A stretch of DNA of 64,000 nucleotides from Halobellus clavatus (GTDB lineage Archaea > Halobacteriota > Halobacteria > Halobacteriales > Haloferacaceae), in assembly GCF_900107195.1 (NCBI RefSeq), contig NZ_FNPB01000014.1, positions 1 to 64,000 of the forward strand, given 5' to 3'. How positions within the stretch are numbered: position 1 is the first letter of the stretch; each line of letters begins with the position of its first letter. This document shows, one piece after another, positions 46,934 through 56,018 of this stretch. Below the pieces are notes generated by a model, which did no database searches, was not told the DNA's origin, and was given only the letters and a program-made list of their open reading frames with translations. A program made the translations under genes and the position numbers.

Positions 46934-47058
46934 ACGTCCACTATCGCGGCGGCCCAAAAGTGTATTCCGCTCCACGGCGGTCACGGCGGGCCACGAGACG
47001 ACTGCCGTCCGCTGATCGTTCGCTACCTTTTTACCCGGTGTTGGGCAATCTGACGCGT

Positions 47059-47934
47059 ATGCAGACGGTCAGGGCCCCCGCGACGAGCGCGAATCTCGGC
47101 AGCGGGTTCGACGTCTTCGGCGTGGCCCTGGACCGTCCCGCCGACGTCGTCCGCGTCGAGAAGGCCGACCGGACGACGATCGAGATGACCGGGGTCGGCA
47201 GCCAGTACATCCCCGAGGACCCGGAGAAGAACGTCGTCGGCGCGGTCGCAGAGGCCCTCGACGCCCCGGCGCACATCCAGATCGACAAGGGCGTTCGCCC
47301 CTCTTCGGGACTCGGCTCCTCAGCGGCGAGTTCCGCCGCGGCGGCTGTCGCGCTGAACGCCCTCTACGACCGCGGCCGGTCGCGACGGGAACTGGTCTCC
47401 GTCGCCGCCGAGGGCGAGGCGGTCGTGTCGGGCGAGGCCCACGCGGACAACGTCGCACCGGCGCTACTCGGCGGCTTCACCGTCGCCCGTGACGGCGCGG
47501 TCACGACCGTCGACGCGTCAATCCCGCTGGTCGCGTGCCTCCCGGAGATCGCCGTCTCCACACGGGACGCGCGGGCCGTCGTCCCCGAGTCGGCGTCGAT
47601 GGCCGACGTCGTCCACACCGTGGGGGCGGCCGCGACGCTCTCGGTCGGGATGTGTCGCGACGATCCCGAACTCGTGGGGACCGGGATGGACGAGCGGGTC
47701 GTCACGCCGGCGCGGGCGGACCTCATCACCGGCTACGACGCCGTCAGAGCGGCCGCACTCGACGCCGGTGCCACGGGCGTCACCGTCTCCGGGGCGGGCC
47801 CGGCGGTGATCGCGGCCTGCCGTGAGGCCGATCAGCGACACGTCGCCGCAGCGATGGTCGACGCCTTCGCCGGCGTCGACGTCGACTCGCGGGCGTACCA
47901 GACACGCGTCAGCGAGGGCGCGACGCTGTACTGA
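47059..47934 (+). CDS. thrB: homoserine kinase
   Basis: A 291-aa GHMP kinase that phosphorylates homoserine for threonine synthesis. N-terminus MQTVRAPATSANLGSGFDVF and the ATP loop RPSSGLGSSAASSAAA are diagnostic, with VTVSGAGPAVIAAC as the C-terminal GHMP motif. A TATA-like CTTTTTACC (47027-47034) lies 28 nt before ATG 47059 (leaderless). Divergent from the flavoprotein gene. Confidence 0.92.
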   Translation: MQTVRAPATSANLGSGFDVFGVALDRPADVVRVEKADRTTIEMTGVGSQYIPEDPEKNVVGAVAEALDAPAHIQIDKGVRPSSGLGSSAASSAAAAVALNALYDRGRSRRELVSVAAEGEAVVSGEAHADNVAPALLGGFTVARDGAVTTVDASIPLVACLPEIAVSTRDARAVVPESASMADVVHTVGAAATLSVGMCRDDPELVGTGMDERVVTPARADLITGYDAVRAAALDAGATGVTVSGAGPAVIAACREADQRHVAAAMVDAFAGVDVDSRAYQTRVSEGATLY

Positions 47935-48021
47935 TCGGGATTCGATTCTGTTGCTGCTCGGGCGCTGCTTCGAGAGTCGATACGGAGATACGGACTAGAA
48001 AGAGTGCGGAACGGAAACCGA

Positions 48022-48930
48022 TCAGACGCCGCGGCCCTGGAGTTTCTCTTCTTCGGGCATCGAGGCGTTGGCCTCGCCCTTCATCCCCTTGCCGAGGTTC
48101 GAGGCGATCTCGGCGAGCGTGTCCGGATCGTCCCAGTTGTTGACGGCCTCGACGATGGCCCGGCCCATCGCGGGCGGGTTCTCCGCGCCGAAGATTCCCG
48201 ATCCGACGAAGATGCCGTCGCAGCCGTGATGCATCATCAGCGCCGCGTCGGCGGGCGTCGCGATGCCGCCCGCAGCGAAGTTGACGACCGGGAGCCGGCC
48301 CATCTCGGCGGTCTCGTGGACCAGGTCGGCGGGCGCTTCGTGCTCGCGTGCCCACTTCTCGCGCTCCTCGTGCGTCTTGCCGACGAGTTCGCGGATCGAG
48401 CTCTTGATGTTGCGCTGGTGGTGGACGGCCTGATTCACGTCGCCAGTGCCGGCCTCACCCTTGGTGCGGATCATCGCCGCGCCCTCGTCGATCCGGCGGA
48501 GCGCCTCTTGGAGGTTGCGCGCGCCGCAGACGAACGGAGCGGTGAAGTCTCGCTTGTCGATGTGGTAGCGATCGTCGGCGGGGGTCAGCACCTCGCTCTC
48601 GTCGATCATATCGACGCCCACGGACTGGAGGATCTCGGCCTCCTTCGTGTGGCCGATCCGGGATTTGCCCATCGCCGGAATCGACACCGACTCGACGATG
48701 TCTTTCACGTCGGCGGGGTCGGGCATCCGCGCGACGCCGCCGCGCTTGCGGATGTCTGCGGGCACAGCCTCCAGCGCCATCACCGCAACCGCTCCGGCCT
48801 CTTCGGCGATCTTCGCCTGTTCAGCGTCGACGACGTCCATAATGACGCCGCCCTTCTGCATCTGCGCGAACCCGCGTTTGACGAGTTCAGTCCCACGGCG
48901 GAGTTCGGACAGATCGGTCTCCTCAGCCAT
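48022..48930 (-). CDS. pdxS: pyridoxal 5'-phosphate synthase PdxS
   Basis: A 302-aa PdxS subunit, which builds the vitamin B6 cofactor PLP from ribose 5-phosphate, glyceraldehyde 3-phosphate and ammonia. Diagnostic stretches: [45 protein letters not shown] and the catalytic Lys region [12 protein letters not shown] 48930 lies 27 nt from TTTAAG on the minus strand (48960-48955). The glutaminase partner gene pdxT is not adjacent. Confidence 0.95.
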   Translation of the reverse strand: MAEETDLSELRRGTELVKRGFAQMQKGGVIMDVVDAEQAKIAEEAGAVAVMALEAVPADIRKRGGVARMPDPADVKDIVESVSIPAMGKSRIGHTKEAEILQSVGVDMIDESEVLTPADDRYHIDKRDFTAPFVCGARNLQEALRRIDEGAAMIRTKGEAGTGDVNQAVHHQRNIKSSIRELVGKTHEEREKWAREHEAPADLVHETAEMGRLPVVNFAAGGIATPADAALMMHHGCDGIFVGSGIFGAENPPAMGRAIVEAVNNWDDPDTLAEIASNLGKGMKGEANASMPEEEKLQGRGV

Positions 48931-49066
48931 ACACTTCAGTTGCGGTCGGACGTACTTAAACGGATCACTCACGCCCGCGTCCGCGGGCACGCGACCAGCC
49001 GTGATCCGGTCGCGACGAGGTTCCGGAACCGGCACGGCTTTTTCGCCGCGCGCCGAGCGGTCGATA

Positions 49067-49834
49067 ATGGCATCGTCTCCCGCGCCGTCCTCGCGGTTGG
49101 AGCGGCTCGTCTCGGACGTCGGCCTCCCCGCTGGAGACGCCCTCCCGCGGTGGCTCGCACCGCTTCCCCGGTGGCTCGAGAACCTCGGCCTCCGCATCGC
49201 GTGGGTCGTCGTCGCGATCAACCTCCTCGGCACGGCGTTCGGGTTCTGGTACTACGGCTTCCATCCGCTGCCGCTGTCGGACCCGCTCGTCACGTGGCAG
49301 TTCGCCGCCGAACCGGTCGCGATGTGGCCGTTCGTCCCTGACAGCCCGATGGCGACGCTGTTCATCGCCCTGGCGTTCGCGAGCTGGAAGCTGGGTCGGA
49401 CCAACGAGTACCTCGCCGCGCTCGCGTTCTTCGGCTGCTGGAAGCTTGGGTTGTGGACGCCGTACGTCCTCGCGGTCTTCGCGGGGCCGTTCCTCGAGAC
49501 GACCTGGCTCCCGCTCTACGTCTTCCTGTTCGTGAGCCATCTCGCGATGGTACTCGAGGCGTTCGTCCTCCACCGGATCGCCGACTTCCCGGTCCGCGCA
49601 GTCGGGGTCGCGCTCGCGTGGTACGGCCTCAACGACGTCGTCGACTACTTCGTCCCGATCGTCGGCGACCCGCATCACACGGCCCTCCCGGTGGCCGACA
49701 GCGCGGTGATCGGCGGATCGACCGCTCTCCAACTCGCAGCGGCCGGCGCGGTCGTGCTCACCTTCCTCGCGACGTTCGCCGCCCTGGCCACGCGAGCGAA
49801 GAAGCTCGAGGCGCGGCTCGAACGGGGGTCGTAG
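49067..49834 (+). CDS. DUF1405 membrane protein
   Basis: A 255-aa protein with about six hydrophobic spans ([54 protein letters not shown]) and the motif [20 protein letters not shown]. This pattern is DUF1405, a membrane family of bacteria and haloarchaea without known function. ATG 49067 is the first start after the pdxS promoter; both genes share the divergent gap. Confidence 0.78.
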   Translation: MASSPAPSSRLERLVSDVGLPAGDALPRWLAPLPRWLENLGLRIAWVVVAINLLGTAFGFWYYGFHPLPLSDPLVTWQFAAEPVAMWPFVPDSPMATLFIALAFASWKLGRTNEYLAALAFFGCWKLGLWTPYVLAVFAGPFLETTWLPLYVFLFVSHLAMVLEAFVLHRIADFPVRAVGVALAWYGLNDVVDYFVPIVGDPHHTALPVADSAVIGGSTALQLAAAGAVVLTFLATFAALATRAKKLEARLERGS

Positions 49835-49891
49835 TCCGGGCGTCGCGGGCCGACCCGTCGCTTTTCACTCCGCTCCACCAACAGTCGCTGG

Positions 49892-50959
49892 ATGAACGAC
49901 CTCTTCGACGCCGTCGCGGATCTCCCGCTCACGATCGAGTCGACCGATCGGACGCGTCGCGACCGCGATACTTCGAGCGGATTCGTCCGGACGACCACCA
50001 CGTTCCACCTCTCGGGTCCGGACGGGGACGGAGCGGCGCACACCGGTCGGGGCGAGGACGTCACCTACGACACCGAGGACCACGACGCGCTGGCGGACGT
50101 GCCGCCGTTCGACCTCACCGGCGAGTACACGGTCGCGTCGTTCTCGGCCCACCTCGACGACCTGGAACTGTTCCCGACGAAGGCACCCGAGCGGGAGACC
50201 GGATACCCCTACCGGCGCTGGGCGCTCGAATCGGCGGCGCTGGATCTAGCGCTGCGTCAGAACGGGCTCTCACTGGGCGAGGTAATCGGCCGCGAGCCCC
50301 GGCCGCTTCGCTTCGTCGTCTCGATGCGACTGGGTGAGCCGCCGAGCACCGACAGGCTCGCTGCGGTCCGTGAGGCGTATCCGGACAGCGAGTTCAAACT
50401 CGATCCGACTCCCGAGTGGACCGAGGCGGTGATCGAGTACGTGGCGGCGACGGACGCGGTCCGGATTCTGGACCTGAAAGGGCTCTATGAGGACACCGAG
50501 GTCGACACCGAACCGGACCCGGCGCTCTACGAGCGGTTGCTGGATACCTTCCCCGAGGCCGTGTTCGAGGATCCCGCCTTCACCGACGAGACGCGGCCGC
50601 TCTTCGACGGCGCGGACCGCCGCGTCTCGTGGGACTACCCGATCACCGGGGTGGCGTCCGTCGAGGCGCTGCCGTTCGAGCCGGAGTGGCTGAACATCAA
50701 ACCGTCGCGATTCGGCAGTATCGAGTCGCTGTTCGCGACGATCGAGTGGGCCGAAGCGCACGACGTACAGCTGTACGGCGGCGGCCAGTTCGAGTTGGGC
50801 GTGGGGCGCGAGCAGATCCAGTTGCTCGCGTCACTGTTCTACCCGGACGGGCCGAACGACGTCGCGCCCGGCGGCTACAACGACCCCGACGTGCAGGCGG
50901 ATCTTCCGACGAGCCCGCTCGATGCGCCCACGCACTCAGTCGGCCTGTCGTGGGACTAA
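49892..50959 (+). CDS. enolase-superfamily-like protein
   Basis: A 355-aa protein. The barrel part carries FKLDPTPEWTEAVIE, RILDLKGLYEDTEVD, VFEDPAF and LNIKPSRFGSIES, which correspond to the strand ends bearing Lys, Asp, Glu and Lys in muconate-lactonizing-enzyme/o-succinylbenzoate-synthase-like enzymes. The N-terminal capping domain is shortened and starts with a haloarchaeal-type segment. Reaction unknown; the barrel Lys residues support a real enzyme. Confidence 0.65.
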   Translation: MNDLFDAVADLPLTIESTDRTRRDRDTSSGFVRTTTTFHLSGPDGDGAAHTGRGEDVTYDTEDHDALADVPPFDLTGEYTVASFSAHLDDLELFPTKAPERETGYPYRRWALESAALDLALRQNGLSLGEVIGREPRPLRFVVSMRLGEPPSTDRLAAVREAYPDSEFKLDPTPEWTEAVIEYVAATDAVRILDLKGLYEDTEVDTEPDPALYERLLDTFPEAVFEDPAFTDETRPLFDGADRRVSWDYPITGVASVEALPFEPEWLNIKPSRFGSIESLFATIEWAEAHDVQLYGGGQFELGVGREQIQLLASLFYPDGPNDVAPGGYNDPDVQADLPTSPLDAPTHSVGLSWD

Positions 50960-50992
50960 GCGGCGTCGACAGCGGAGCACTGCGAGGAGCGA

Positions 50993-51616
50993 CTACGGTG
51001 ACCAGTCCCGCTCGCCCGCGCGAACGGCGACCTCCAGCCAGTTTTCCTCGGGCGGGAGCGGACAGGAGAACGTCTCGCTGAACGCGCAGAACGGCGTGTA
51101 CGCGAGGTTGAAATCGATGGTGACCGTCTCGCCATCGGCGAGGTCGCCTTCGGGGTGGAGTTCGATGTAGCGCCCGCCGCGGTAGGTCTCCTGACCGGTC
51201 GTCTTGTCACGGAACGGGACGAAGACCGGTTCCTCATCGTCGTCGGGGCGCTGTTTGTACCCGTGGAGTTCGTGGGACTCACCGTCGAGTTCGAAGGCGA
51301 ACGTCACGACGCGGACGTAGCGGACCTCGTTGCCGGCGGTCGTCTCCATCGGCACGGGCTCCGGGTCCTCGTGAACCGTCGCGGTGGTCTCGACTCGAAG
51401 ATCGGGGGCCGGAGCGAAGTAGTCGAGTCCCTCGAAGTCGTCGCGGTGTTCCGGCGGGATCGGTGACTGCGGGTGCGAGCCGAAGAACTCGTCTTTCTCG
51501 GCGCGGTTCGCCCGGAGCGTTTCGACGTACTCGTCGTCGGTCGGTGCGTCGGCGGCAGTGCCGTCAGCGTCGGTGGCACCGCTGTCACTGTCGCTGGCGT
51601 CGGCGTCGTCGGTCAT
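50993..51616 (-). CDS. DUF1684 protein
   Basis: A 207-aa protein. After about 30 acidic disordered residues the DUF1684 core follows: LRANRAEKDEFFGSHPQSPI, LDYFAPAPDLRVE, TGQETYRGGRYIELHP and FNLAYTPFCAFSETFSCPLP. The family occurs in bacteria and haloarchaea with unknown function. ATG 51616. It converges with the enolase-like gene. Confidence 0.8.
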   Translation of the reverse strand: MTDDADASDSDSGATDADGTAADAPTDDEYVETLRANRAEKDEFFGSHPQSPIPPEHRDDFEGLDYFAPAPDLRVETTATVHEDPEPVPMETTAGNEVRYVRVVTFAFELDGESHELHGYKQRPDDDEEPVFVPFRDKTTGQETYRGGRYIELHPEGDLADGETVTIDFNLAYTPFCAFSETFSCPLPPEENWLEVAVRAGERDWSP

Positions 51617-51678
51617 ACGTGAGCAAGAACCGCCGCGCCGTAACCGTTGGCGGTTCGAAGGAGTGCGTGTGAAGTGGT

Positions 51679-51749
51679 GACAGCCGTCGGGAGGGCGCTG
51701 CGTTGACGGCCGTCGGGAGGGCGCTGCGTTGACGGCCGTCGGGAGGGCG
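51679..51749 (+). repeat. tandem repeat, 26 bp x 2.7
   Basis: Units at 51679-51704 and 51705-51730 plus a partial unit 51731-51749, core GCCGTCGGGAGGGCG. It lies between two genes on the minus strand, directly after the stop of the small membrane protein gene (51760). Confidence 0.75.
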
Positions 51750-51759
51750 GGCGCAGGCC

Positions 51760-52053
51760 TCAGGCGCGGTCGGCGTCGGAGTGGTAGTCGTGACCCAGGA
51801 CGAGCGCAGCGACGTTCGCGAACAGCAGTGCGCCGAATACCGTGGGTTCGCCGCCCGTGAGCCCCCCGACTAAGAGCGGGAGGTACAGGAACGGGAGAGC
51901 GATTGCGGCCCAGAAGGCGACGAACCTGAGCGGGGCGACGAGCGTTTCGCTGGGGCGGACGGCCGTCGAGCGCGAACTGACGGCGTCGCGGACGCGACTG
52001 AGGCGTTCTGAACCGAACGGGGGGAGAGCGGTTGACATCGTGGGGAACCTCAT
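51760..52053 (-). CDS. small membrane protein
   Basis: A 97-aa protein with two hydrophobic spans (FVAFWAAIALPFLYLPLLVG and VFGALLFANVAALVLG) and a C-terminal HDYHSDADRA. I choose ATG 52053 because TTATAT on the minus strand (52082-52077) lies 26 nt upstream, fitting a leaderless start; ATG 52038 and 52062 are alternatives. No family recognised. Confidence 0.6.
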   Translation of the reverse strand: MRFPTMSTALPPFGSERLSRVRDAVSSRSTAVRPSETLVAPLRFVAFWAAIALPFLYLPLLVGGLTGGEPTVFGALLFANVAALVLGHDYHSDADRA

Positions 52054-52350
52054 TCCATTCATACACGGGGAGAGGCATATAACTGCGCGAGCGTTGCGGT
52101 GTGTTCAGTTCGCTTCATCGGCGAACATGAGGGTGGCTCGACGTTTTACGAACGCCTGAGATCCGCGTAGAACGTTTATACTGGGCGCTGATCTTTCTTC
52201 GTTGCTGTGGAGTCCCAGAGCCGATCGGGCGCGGATGAGCCGGCACTCGCACTCGTCCGCAGTCGCGATGGCACGTCACACAGTTCCGTGGACCAGCGAC
52301 GAGCCCACTCCAGCGGCTTTTTGTGCTCCCGTGATAAGTCCGGGATATCT

Positions 52351-52965
52351 ATGACAGACGACGACGTCCCGACGGCGCGGTCGGTCGACAGCAACCTCTT
52401 CATCACGGTCTCGGGACCGCCGGGTTGCGGGGCGACGACGCTCTGTGAGGGACTGTCGGCGGCGCTGGACTGCGGATACGTCTCCGGTGGCGACATCTTC
52501 CGACAGCTCGCCGAGGACCGCGACCTCTCGCTGTCCCAACTCATCGCGAAGACCGACGAGACCGACGAGATCGATCGCGCGCTCGACCGTCGGCTCCGGA
52601 CGATCGCCGAGAAGTGGGGCGCTTCGAGCAAGCCGTTCATCCTCGAATCTCGGCTCGCCGGATGGCTCGCCGGCAACCGCGCCGACCTCCGGATCTGGCT
52701 CGACGCCCCCGCGGAGGTCCGCGTCGACCGGACCCGTCACCGCGACGAGATGGAGGCGGAGATGCGCGTCCGGGAAGTCAGTGAAGCCGGCCGCTATGAC
52801 TCCTACTACGACATCGACATCACCGATCAGTCGTTCTACGACCTGACGGTCAACACGGCCCGGTGGACCCCCGAAGCTACCCTCGAGATGATCCTCACCG
52901 CGATCGAAGAGTACGACGCCGAAGTCGACGAAGGGGCGTTCCACACCGACGACATCGAACTGTAG
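52351..52965 (+). CDS. cmk: cytidylate kinase, archaeal type
   Basis: A 204-aa nucleotide kinase phosphorylating CMP/dCMP. P-loop region is ITVSGPPGCGATTLCEGL, in which the usual Lys of GxxGxGK[ST] is replaced by Ala (GCGATT), a feature I recall for haloarchaeal cytidylate kinases. YVSGGDIFRQLAEDRD and LESRLAGWLAG are further family stretches, and DRTRHRDEMEAEM gives the Arg-rich lid. ATG 52351 with TATA-like CTTTTTGTG (52317-52325) upstream. Confidence 0.82.
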   Translation: MTDDDVPTARSVDSNLFITVSGPPGCGATTLCEGLSAALDCGYVSGGDIFRQLAEDRDLSLSQLIAKTDETDEIDRALDRRLRTIAEKWGASSKPFILESRLAGWLAGNRADLRIWLDAPAEVRVDRTRHRDEMEAEMRVREVSEAGRYDSYYDIDITDQSFYDLTVNTARWTPEATLEMILTAIEEYDAEVDEGAFHTDDIEL

Positions 52966-52990
52966 CGGACTCGCCGCCGCGTTCGTCGTT

Positions 52991-53075
52991 CTCGCTGCTC
53001 TCGTCTCCTTTTTCGCCTTCATCGCTCTCGCTGCTCTCGTCTCCTTTTCAGCCTTCATCGCTCTGGCTGTCCTCG
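52991..53075 (+). repeat. tandem repeat, 36 bp x 2.4
   Basis: Units at 52991-53026 and 53027-53062 and a partial unit from 53063, core CTCTCGTCTCC followed by GCCTTCATCGCT. It lies in the 227-bp gap between the convergent cmk and EamA genes, starting 26 bp after the cmk stop. Confidence 0.7.
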
Positions 53076-53192
53076 CCGCCGCTCGGCGCATTCGCCACCG
53101 CTCACCGCTCTCGGCTCTTGACGCCCCGAATCGCTGTGGTTCGGTGACTCGGTGCGATTCCGCACCGCCCGGGAGGACACGCAACGGGCGGC

Positions 53193-54122
53193 TCAGGATC
53201 GAGAGACCAGCCGCCGGAGCCGGGGCAGTTCCGAGCGGATGGCGCGGCGTTTCAACAGCAGAAAGCCGGCGAAGATGATCACAAAGCCGGCGACGGTGTT
53301 GACCGTCGGCACCTCCGCGAGAAACGCCCAGCCGGCGAGCGCCGCAGCGATCGGGGCGACGTAGGAGACGAGGTTGATCTCGATCGGTCCGAGGCGATCG
53401 AGGAGGTCGAAGTAGATCAGGAAGCCGAGCGCGCTCGCGACGAGCGAGAGGTACGACAGCGCCGCGAGCGATTCGACTGACCAGACGGCGTCGGCGAGGG
53501 ACTCACCGAGCCCGAGACTGATGCCGTGCATAATGAGTGCGCCGAAGACCATCGACCACGCTTCCATCGTCTCGATCGGGAGTTCGGCTTCGATGCGCCG
53601 GGTGAGCACCGACCCGAGCGCGAACGCGGCCGCGGCCCCGAAGACGAGCAGTTTCGCGGCCGCGCCGCCCGCGAGGAGGTTCTGCGGGTCGGGATTCGAG
53701 AGCACGACGACGCCGACGAGGCCGAGGAGTAGCCCGGCGATTCCGAGGGCCGTGAGACGTTCGTCGGGCAGGAACAGGCGAGCGAATCCAGTCGTCAGGA
53801 CGGGGCTGAGACTGACGATGACGGCCGCGGCGGCGGAGGTGACTGCGGGGTCGGCCTCGCCGACGAAGAGCAGCGTGTGGTAGCCGGCGATGAGGAGCGT
53901 AGCCCCGACAGCGACGAGCGCCCACTGGCCACGGCCCCGCGGGATCGGGCGGTCGGTGGCGTAGAACGCGTACGCGAGCATCAACACGCCGGCGACGTCG
54001 TAGCGAAGGGCCGCGAAGAGAACGGGAGGGATGTACGCCAGACCGGCCTTGATGGCCATAAACGCCGAGCCCCACGCGGCCGCGAGAAGGACGAACAGCA
54101 GCACGTTCCGATAGCGTGTCAC
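53193..54122 (-). CDS. EamA-family (DMT) transporter
   Basis: A 309-aa membrane protein with ten hydrophobic spans arranged as two EamA units (LAAAWGSAFMAIKAGLAYIP; SLVASALGFLIYFDLLDRLG). The drug/metabolite transporter superfamily exports amino acids or other small molecules; the substrate cannot be read from sequence. It converges with cmk. Confidence 0.82.
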   Translation of the reverse strand: MTRYRNVLLFVLLAAAWGSAFMAIKAGLAYIPPVLFAALRYDVAGVLMLAYAFYATDRPIPRGRGQWALVAVGATLLIAGYHTLLFVGEADPAVTSAAAAVIVSLSPVLTTGFARLFLPDERLTALGIAGLLLGLVGVVVLSNPDPQNLLAGGAAAKLLVFGAAAAFALGSVLTRRIEAELPIETMEAWSMVFGALIMHGISLGLGESLADAVWSVESLAALSYLSLVASALGFLIYFDLLDRLGPIEINLVSYVAPIAAALAGWAFLAEVPTVNTVAGFVIIFAGFLLLKRRAIRSELPRLRRLVSRS

Positions 54123-54200
54123 AGCGGAACTGAGACAGGGCCGGCCCTCAACGTTTCGTTCTCACGATGCTTTTTTACCCGAGAGGGTGACGACCCGCCT

Positions 54201-54476
54201 GTGACTGAGAGTTACCGAGAGCCGACCGACGAAGAACTGGCGGCGGTCGAGACCGCGTTCAACGATCACTACGCCTACGGTGGCCCCTGGTCGATCGACG
54301 AATACGACGTCGTCGTCATCGACGAGTACGAGGCGGACGACGACACCTACGCCGGGCGGCTGGCGATCGTGGTTGACGGGGGCGCCAACGCGACGACGTA
54401 CGGCTTCACCGAGGCCGGAGAGGCCGTCCTGATCAGTGATGCGCTCAACGAGAAACAGGGAGCCGACGCGCTGTAA
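54201..54476 (+). CDS. 91-aa acidic protein
   Basis: A small acidic protein (VTESYREPTDEELAAVETAF; ANATTYGFTEAGEAVLISDA). GTG 54201 is the start because TTTTTACC (about 54171-54179) lies 27 nt upstream. No family recognised; it seems folded (alternating strands). Conserved short proteins of this size are frequent in haloarchaea. Confidence 0.55.
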   Translation: MTESYREPTDEELAAVETAFNDHYAYGGPWSIDEYDVVVIDEYEADDDTYAGRLAIVVDGGANATTYGFTEAGEAVLISDALNEKQGADAL

Positions 54477-54537
54477 CCTCGGAATTCCCGCGGTGTACAG
54501 ACAGGGCGTGCTGTGGCGGGTCCCCCTGTCTCAGCGC

Positions 54538-54602
54538 GGCAGATCCCTCGGTGCCTCGGCGTGGCAGATCCCTCGGTGCCTCGGCGTGGCAGATCACTCG
54601 GC
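54538..54602 (+). repeat. tandem repeat, 25 bp x 2.6
   Basis: Units at 54538-54562, 54563-54587 and a partial one from 54588, core GGCAGATCCCTCGGTGCCTC. The last unit runs into the final codons of the CBS gene (stop at 54594), so repeat growth has reached the gene end. Confidence 0.75.
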
Positions 54603-55112
54603 GTCGCGCCGTCGTTCGTCGCGGATCGCCCGGAGGACGTCCTGACGGGCGACGATACCGACGACTGCGCCGTCCTCGACCACTGGGAGGCGGTTGATGT
54701 CGCGGTCGTCGTCCGCGAGCAGGTCGATGATCTCGTCGAGCGCGGTGTCGGGTGCGACCGAGACCACGTCTTCGGTCATCACCTCACGGATCGGTTTGTC
54801 CGCGTTCTGCAGGAGGTCGACGCCCAGATCGAGATCGTCCCAGGAGACGTCGATGGCGTAGGTGAGCGTCTCTATGAACGGCGGAAAGCCGACCGGAATC
54901 CACAGCGTCCGGTCCTGGGTCTCGAAGAGGCCGACGAGGTCGTGCTGGGTCACGATTCCCACCAGCGTCCCCGCGTCGTCGACGACGGGGAAGCCGTTGA
55001 AACCGACTGTGGCGAGTCGTCCGAGGACCTCGCTCACGTCGTCGTCGGGGGAGGCGGTCTCGACGTCTTCGGTCATCAGATCGCGTGCCAGCAGGGTCGG
55101 AGTTGCGGTCAT
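54594..55112 (-). CDS. CBS-pair protein
   Basis: A 172-aa protein consisting of two CBS domains (VEDVETASPDDDVSEVLGRL-like MTEDVETASPDDDVSEVLGR; PVVDDAGTLVGIVTQHDLVG; MTEDVVSVAPDTALDEIIDL; PVVEDGAVVGIVARQDVLRA). Such stand-alone pairs bind adenine nucleotides and may control other proteins. ATG 55112. The gene end touches a tandem repeat. Confidence 0.85.
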   Translation of the reverse strand: MTATPTLLARDLMTEDVETASPDDDVSEVLGRLATVGFNGFPVVDDAGTLVGIVTQHDLVGLFETQDRTLWIPVGFPPFIETLTYAIDVSWDDLDLGVDLLQNADKPIREVMTEDVVSVAPDTALDEIIDLLADDDRDINRLPVVEDGAVVGIVARQDVLRAIRDERRRDAE

Positions 55113-55231
55113 ACCCGGACGGTTCGTCGGCCCCCGGTCTAACTATTCCGGAGACGCGATGCGACGACCGGTCTGGTCGCGGCGGCTCTGACCTGAGATA
55201 TCTTTAACAATCAGCGGGCGATAGTGAGCGT

Positions 55232-55906
55232 ATGGCCGCTCACGGCCGGTCGACGCTGCGTGACCTGTTCGACGACTCCCCGACGCCACACATCGCGCAC
55301 CCGCCGCGAACGCACCACCGACACTTCTACGTCGCCACCGACGGTTCGTATCGTCGCGACGGCGACGGCGGCGGCCTCGGGGTTGTGATCGAAGCGCACG
55401 ACGGCACCCGCGTCGCGCGACTCTCGGTGCCGGATGCCGCGCCGAACAACAACGTCGCCGAGTATCGCGCACTGCACCTCGGACTCGACGTGCTGGCGGC
55501 GCGGACGCCTGACGACGCCCGAATCGGCGTGTTAGTCGATCACGACAACCTCGCCGGAGCGGTCAACGGCGAGGTGCTCGCGGGCGCCGGCGACGGCACC
55601 GAGTGGCGGCCGACCGGCGGCGAGCGGATCCCGCCCGGCAGCGAGTCCCACTGGCGGGGCATCTGTGCGCGGATTGCGGGCTTCGACGAACTGCGGGCAG
55701 CGCGACTCGACGGTCGTGAGAACCCGGCTCACCCGCTCGCGAACGCACCGCGTGAATACGCACACGTGAATCGGCGGGCCGATCGCTGCGTCGTCCCCGA
55801 ACCCCTCGGGGGGAGCGAACCGCCCCGTGGGAGCGCTGGCGGCGAAGCGAACGCCGAACCGCAGTACCCGCCGCCCTCGCGATTCGAGGGGCGCGCGAGC
55901 GACTGA
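55232..55906 (+). CDS. RNase H-like protein
   Basis: A 224-aa protein of the reverse-transcriptase-like RNase HI family. Catalytic acids: Asp in YVATDGSYR, Glu in NNVAEYRAL, Asp in VLVDHDNLAG and probably Asp in HVNRRADRCV. A disordered N-terminus of 30 residues and a C-terminal Pro/Gly/Glu tail flank the domain. ATG 55232 lies 28 nt after CTTTAAC (55202-55208). It may remove RNA from RNA-DNA hybrids or act on other nucleic acids. Confidence 0.78.
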   Translation: MAAHGRSTLRDLFDDSPTPHIAHPPRTHHRHFYVATDGSYRRDGDGGGLGVVIEAHDGTRVARLSVPDAAPNNNVAEYRALHLGLDVLAARTPDDARIGVLVDHDNLAGAVNGEVLAGAGDGTEWRPTGGERIPPGSESHWRGICARIAGFDELRAARLDGRENPAHPLANAPREYAHVNRRADRCVVPEPLGGSEPPRGSAGGEANAEPQYPPPSRFEGRASD

Positions 55907-56018
55907 ACGGTCCGGCGGGACGGCCCGGAGCCCGAGAGAGAGTCCGTCCTCGCGATAGTGGCAGCGGCCTCCCAGAACGGGGAGAAAGAGCCATATCGGC
56001 CCGCTCGCATAGGTGTGT

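Noticed and set aside
54538-54602. Tandem repeats as a CRISPR array
   Set aside because: Units are directly adjacent without spacers, only 2-3 copies, and there are no cas genes in the window. The same holds for the other tandem repeats.
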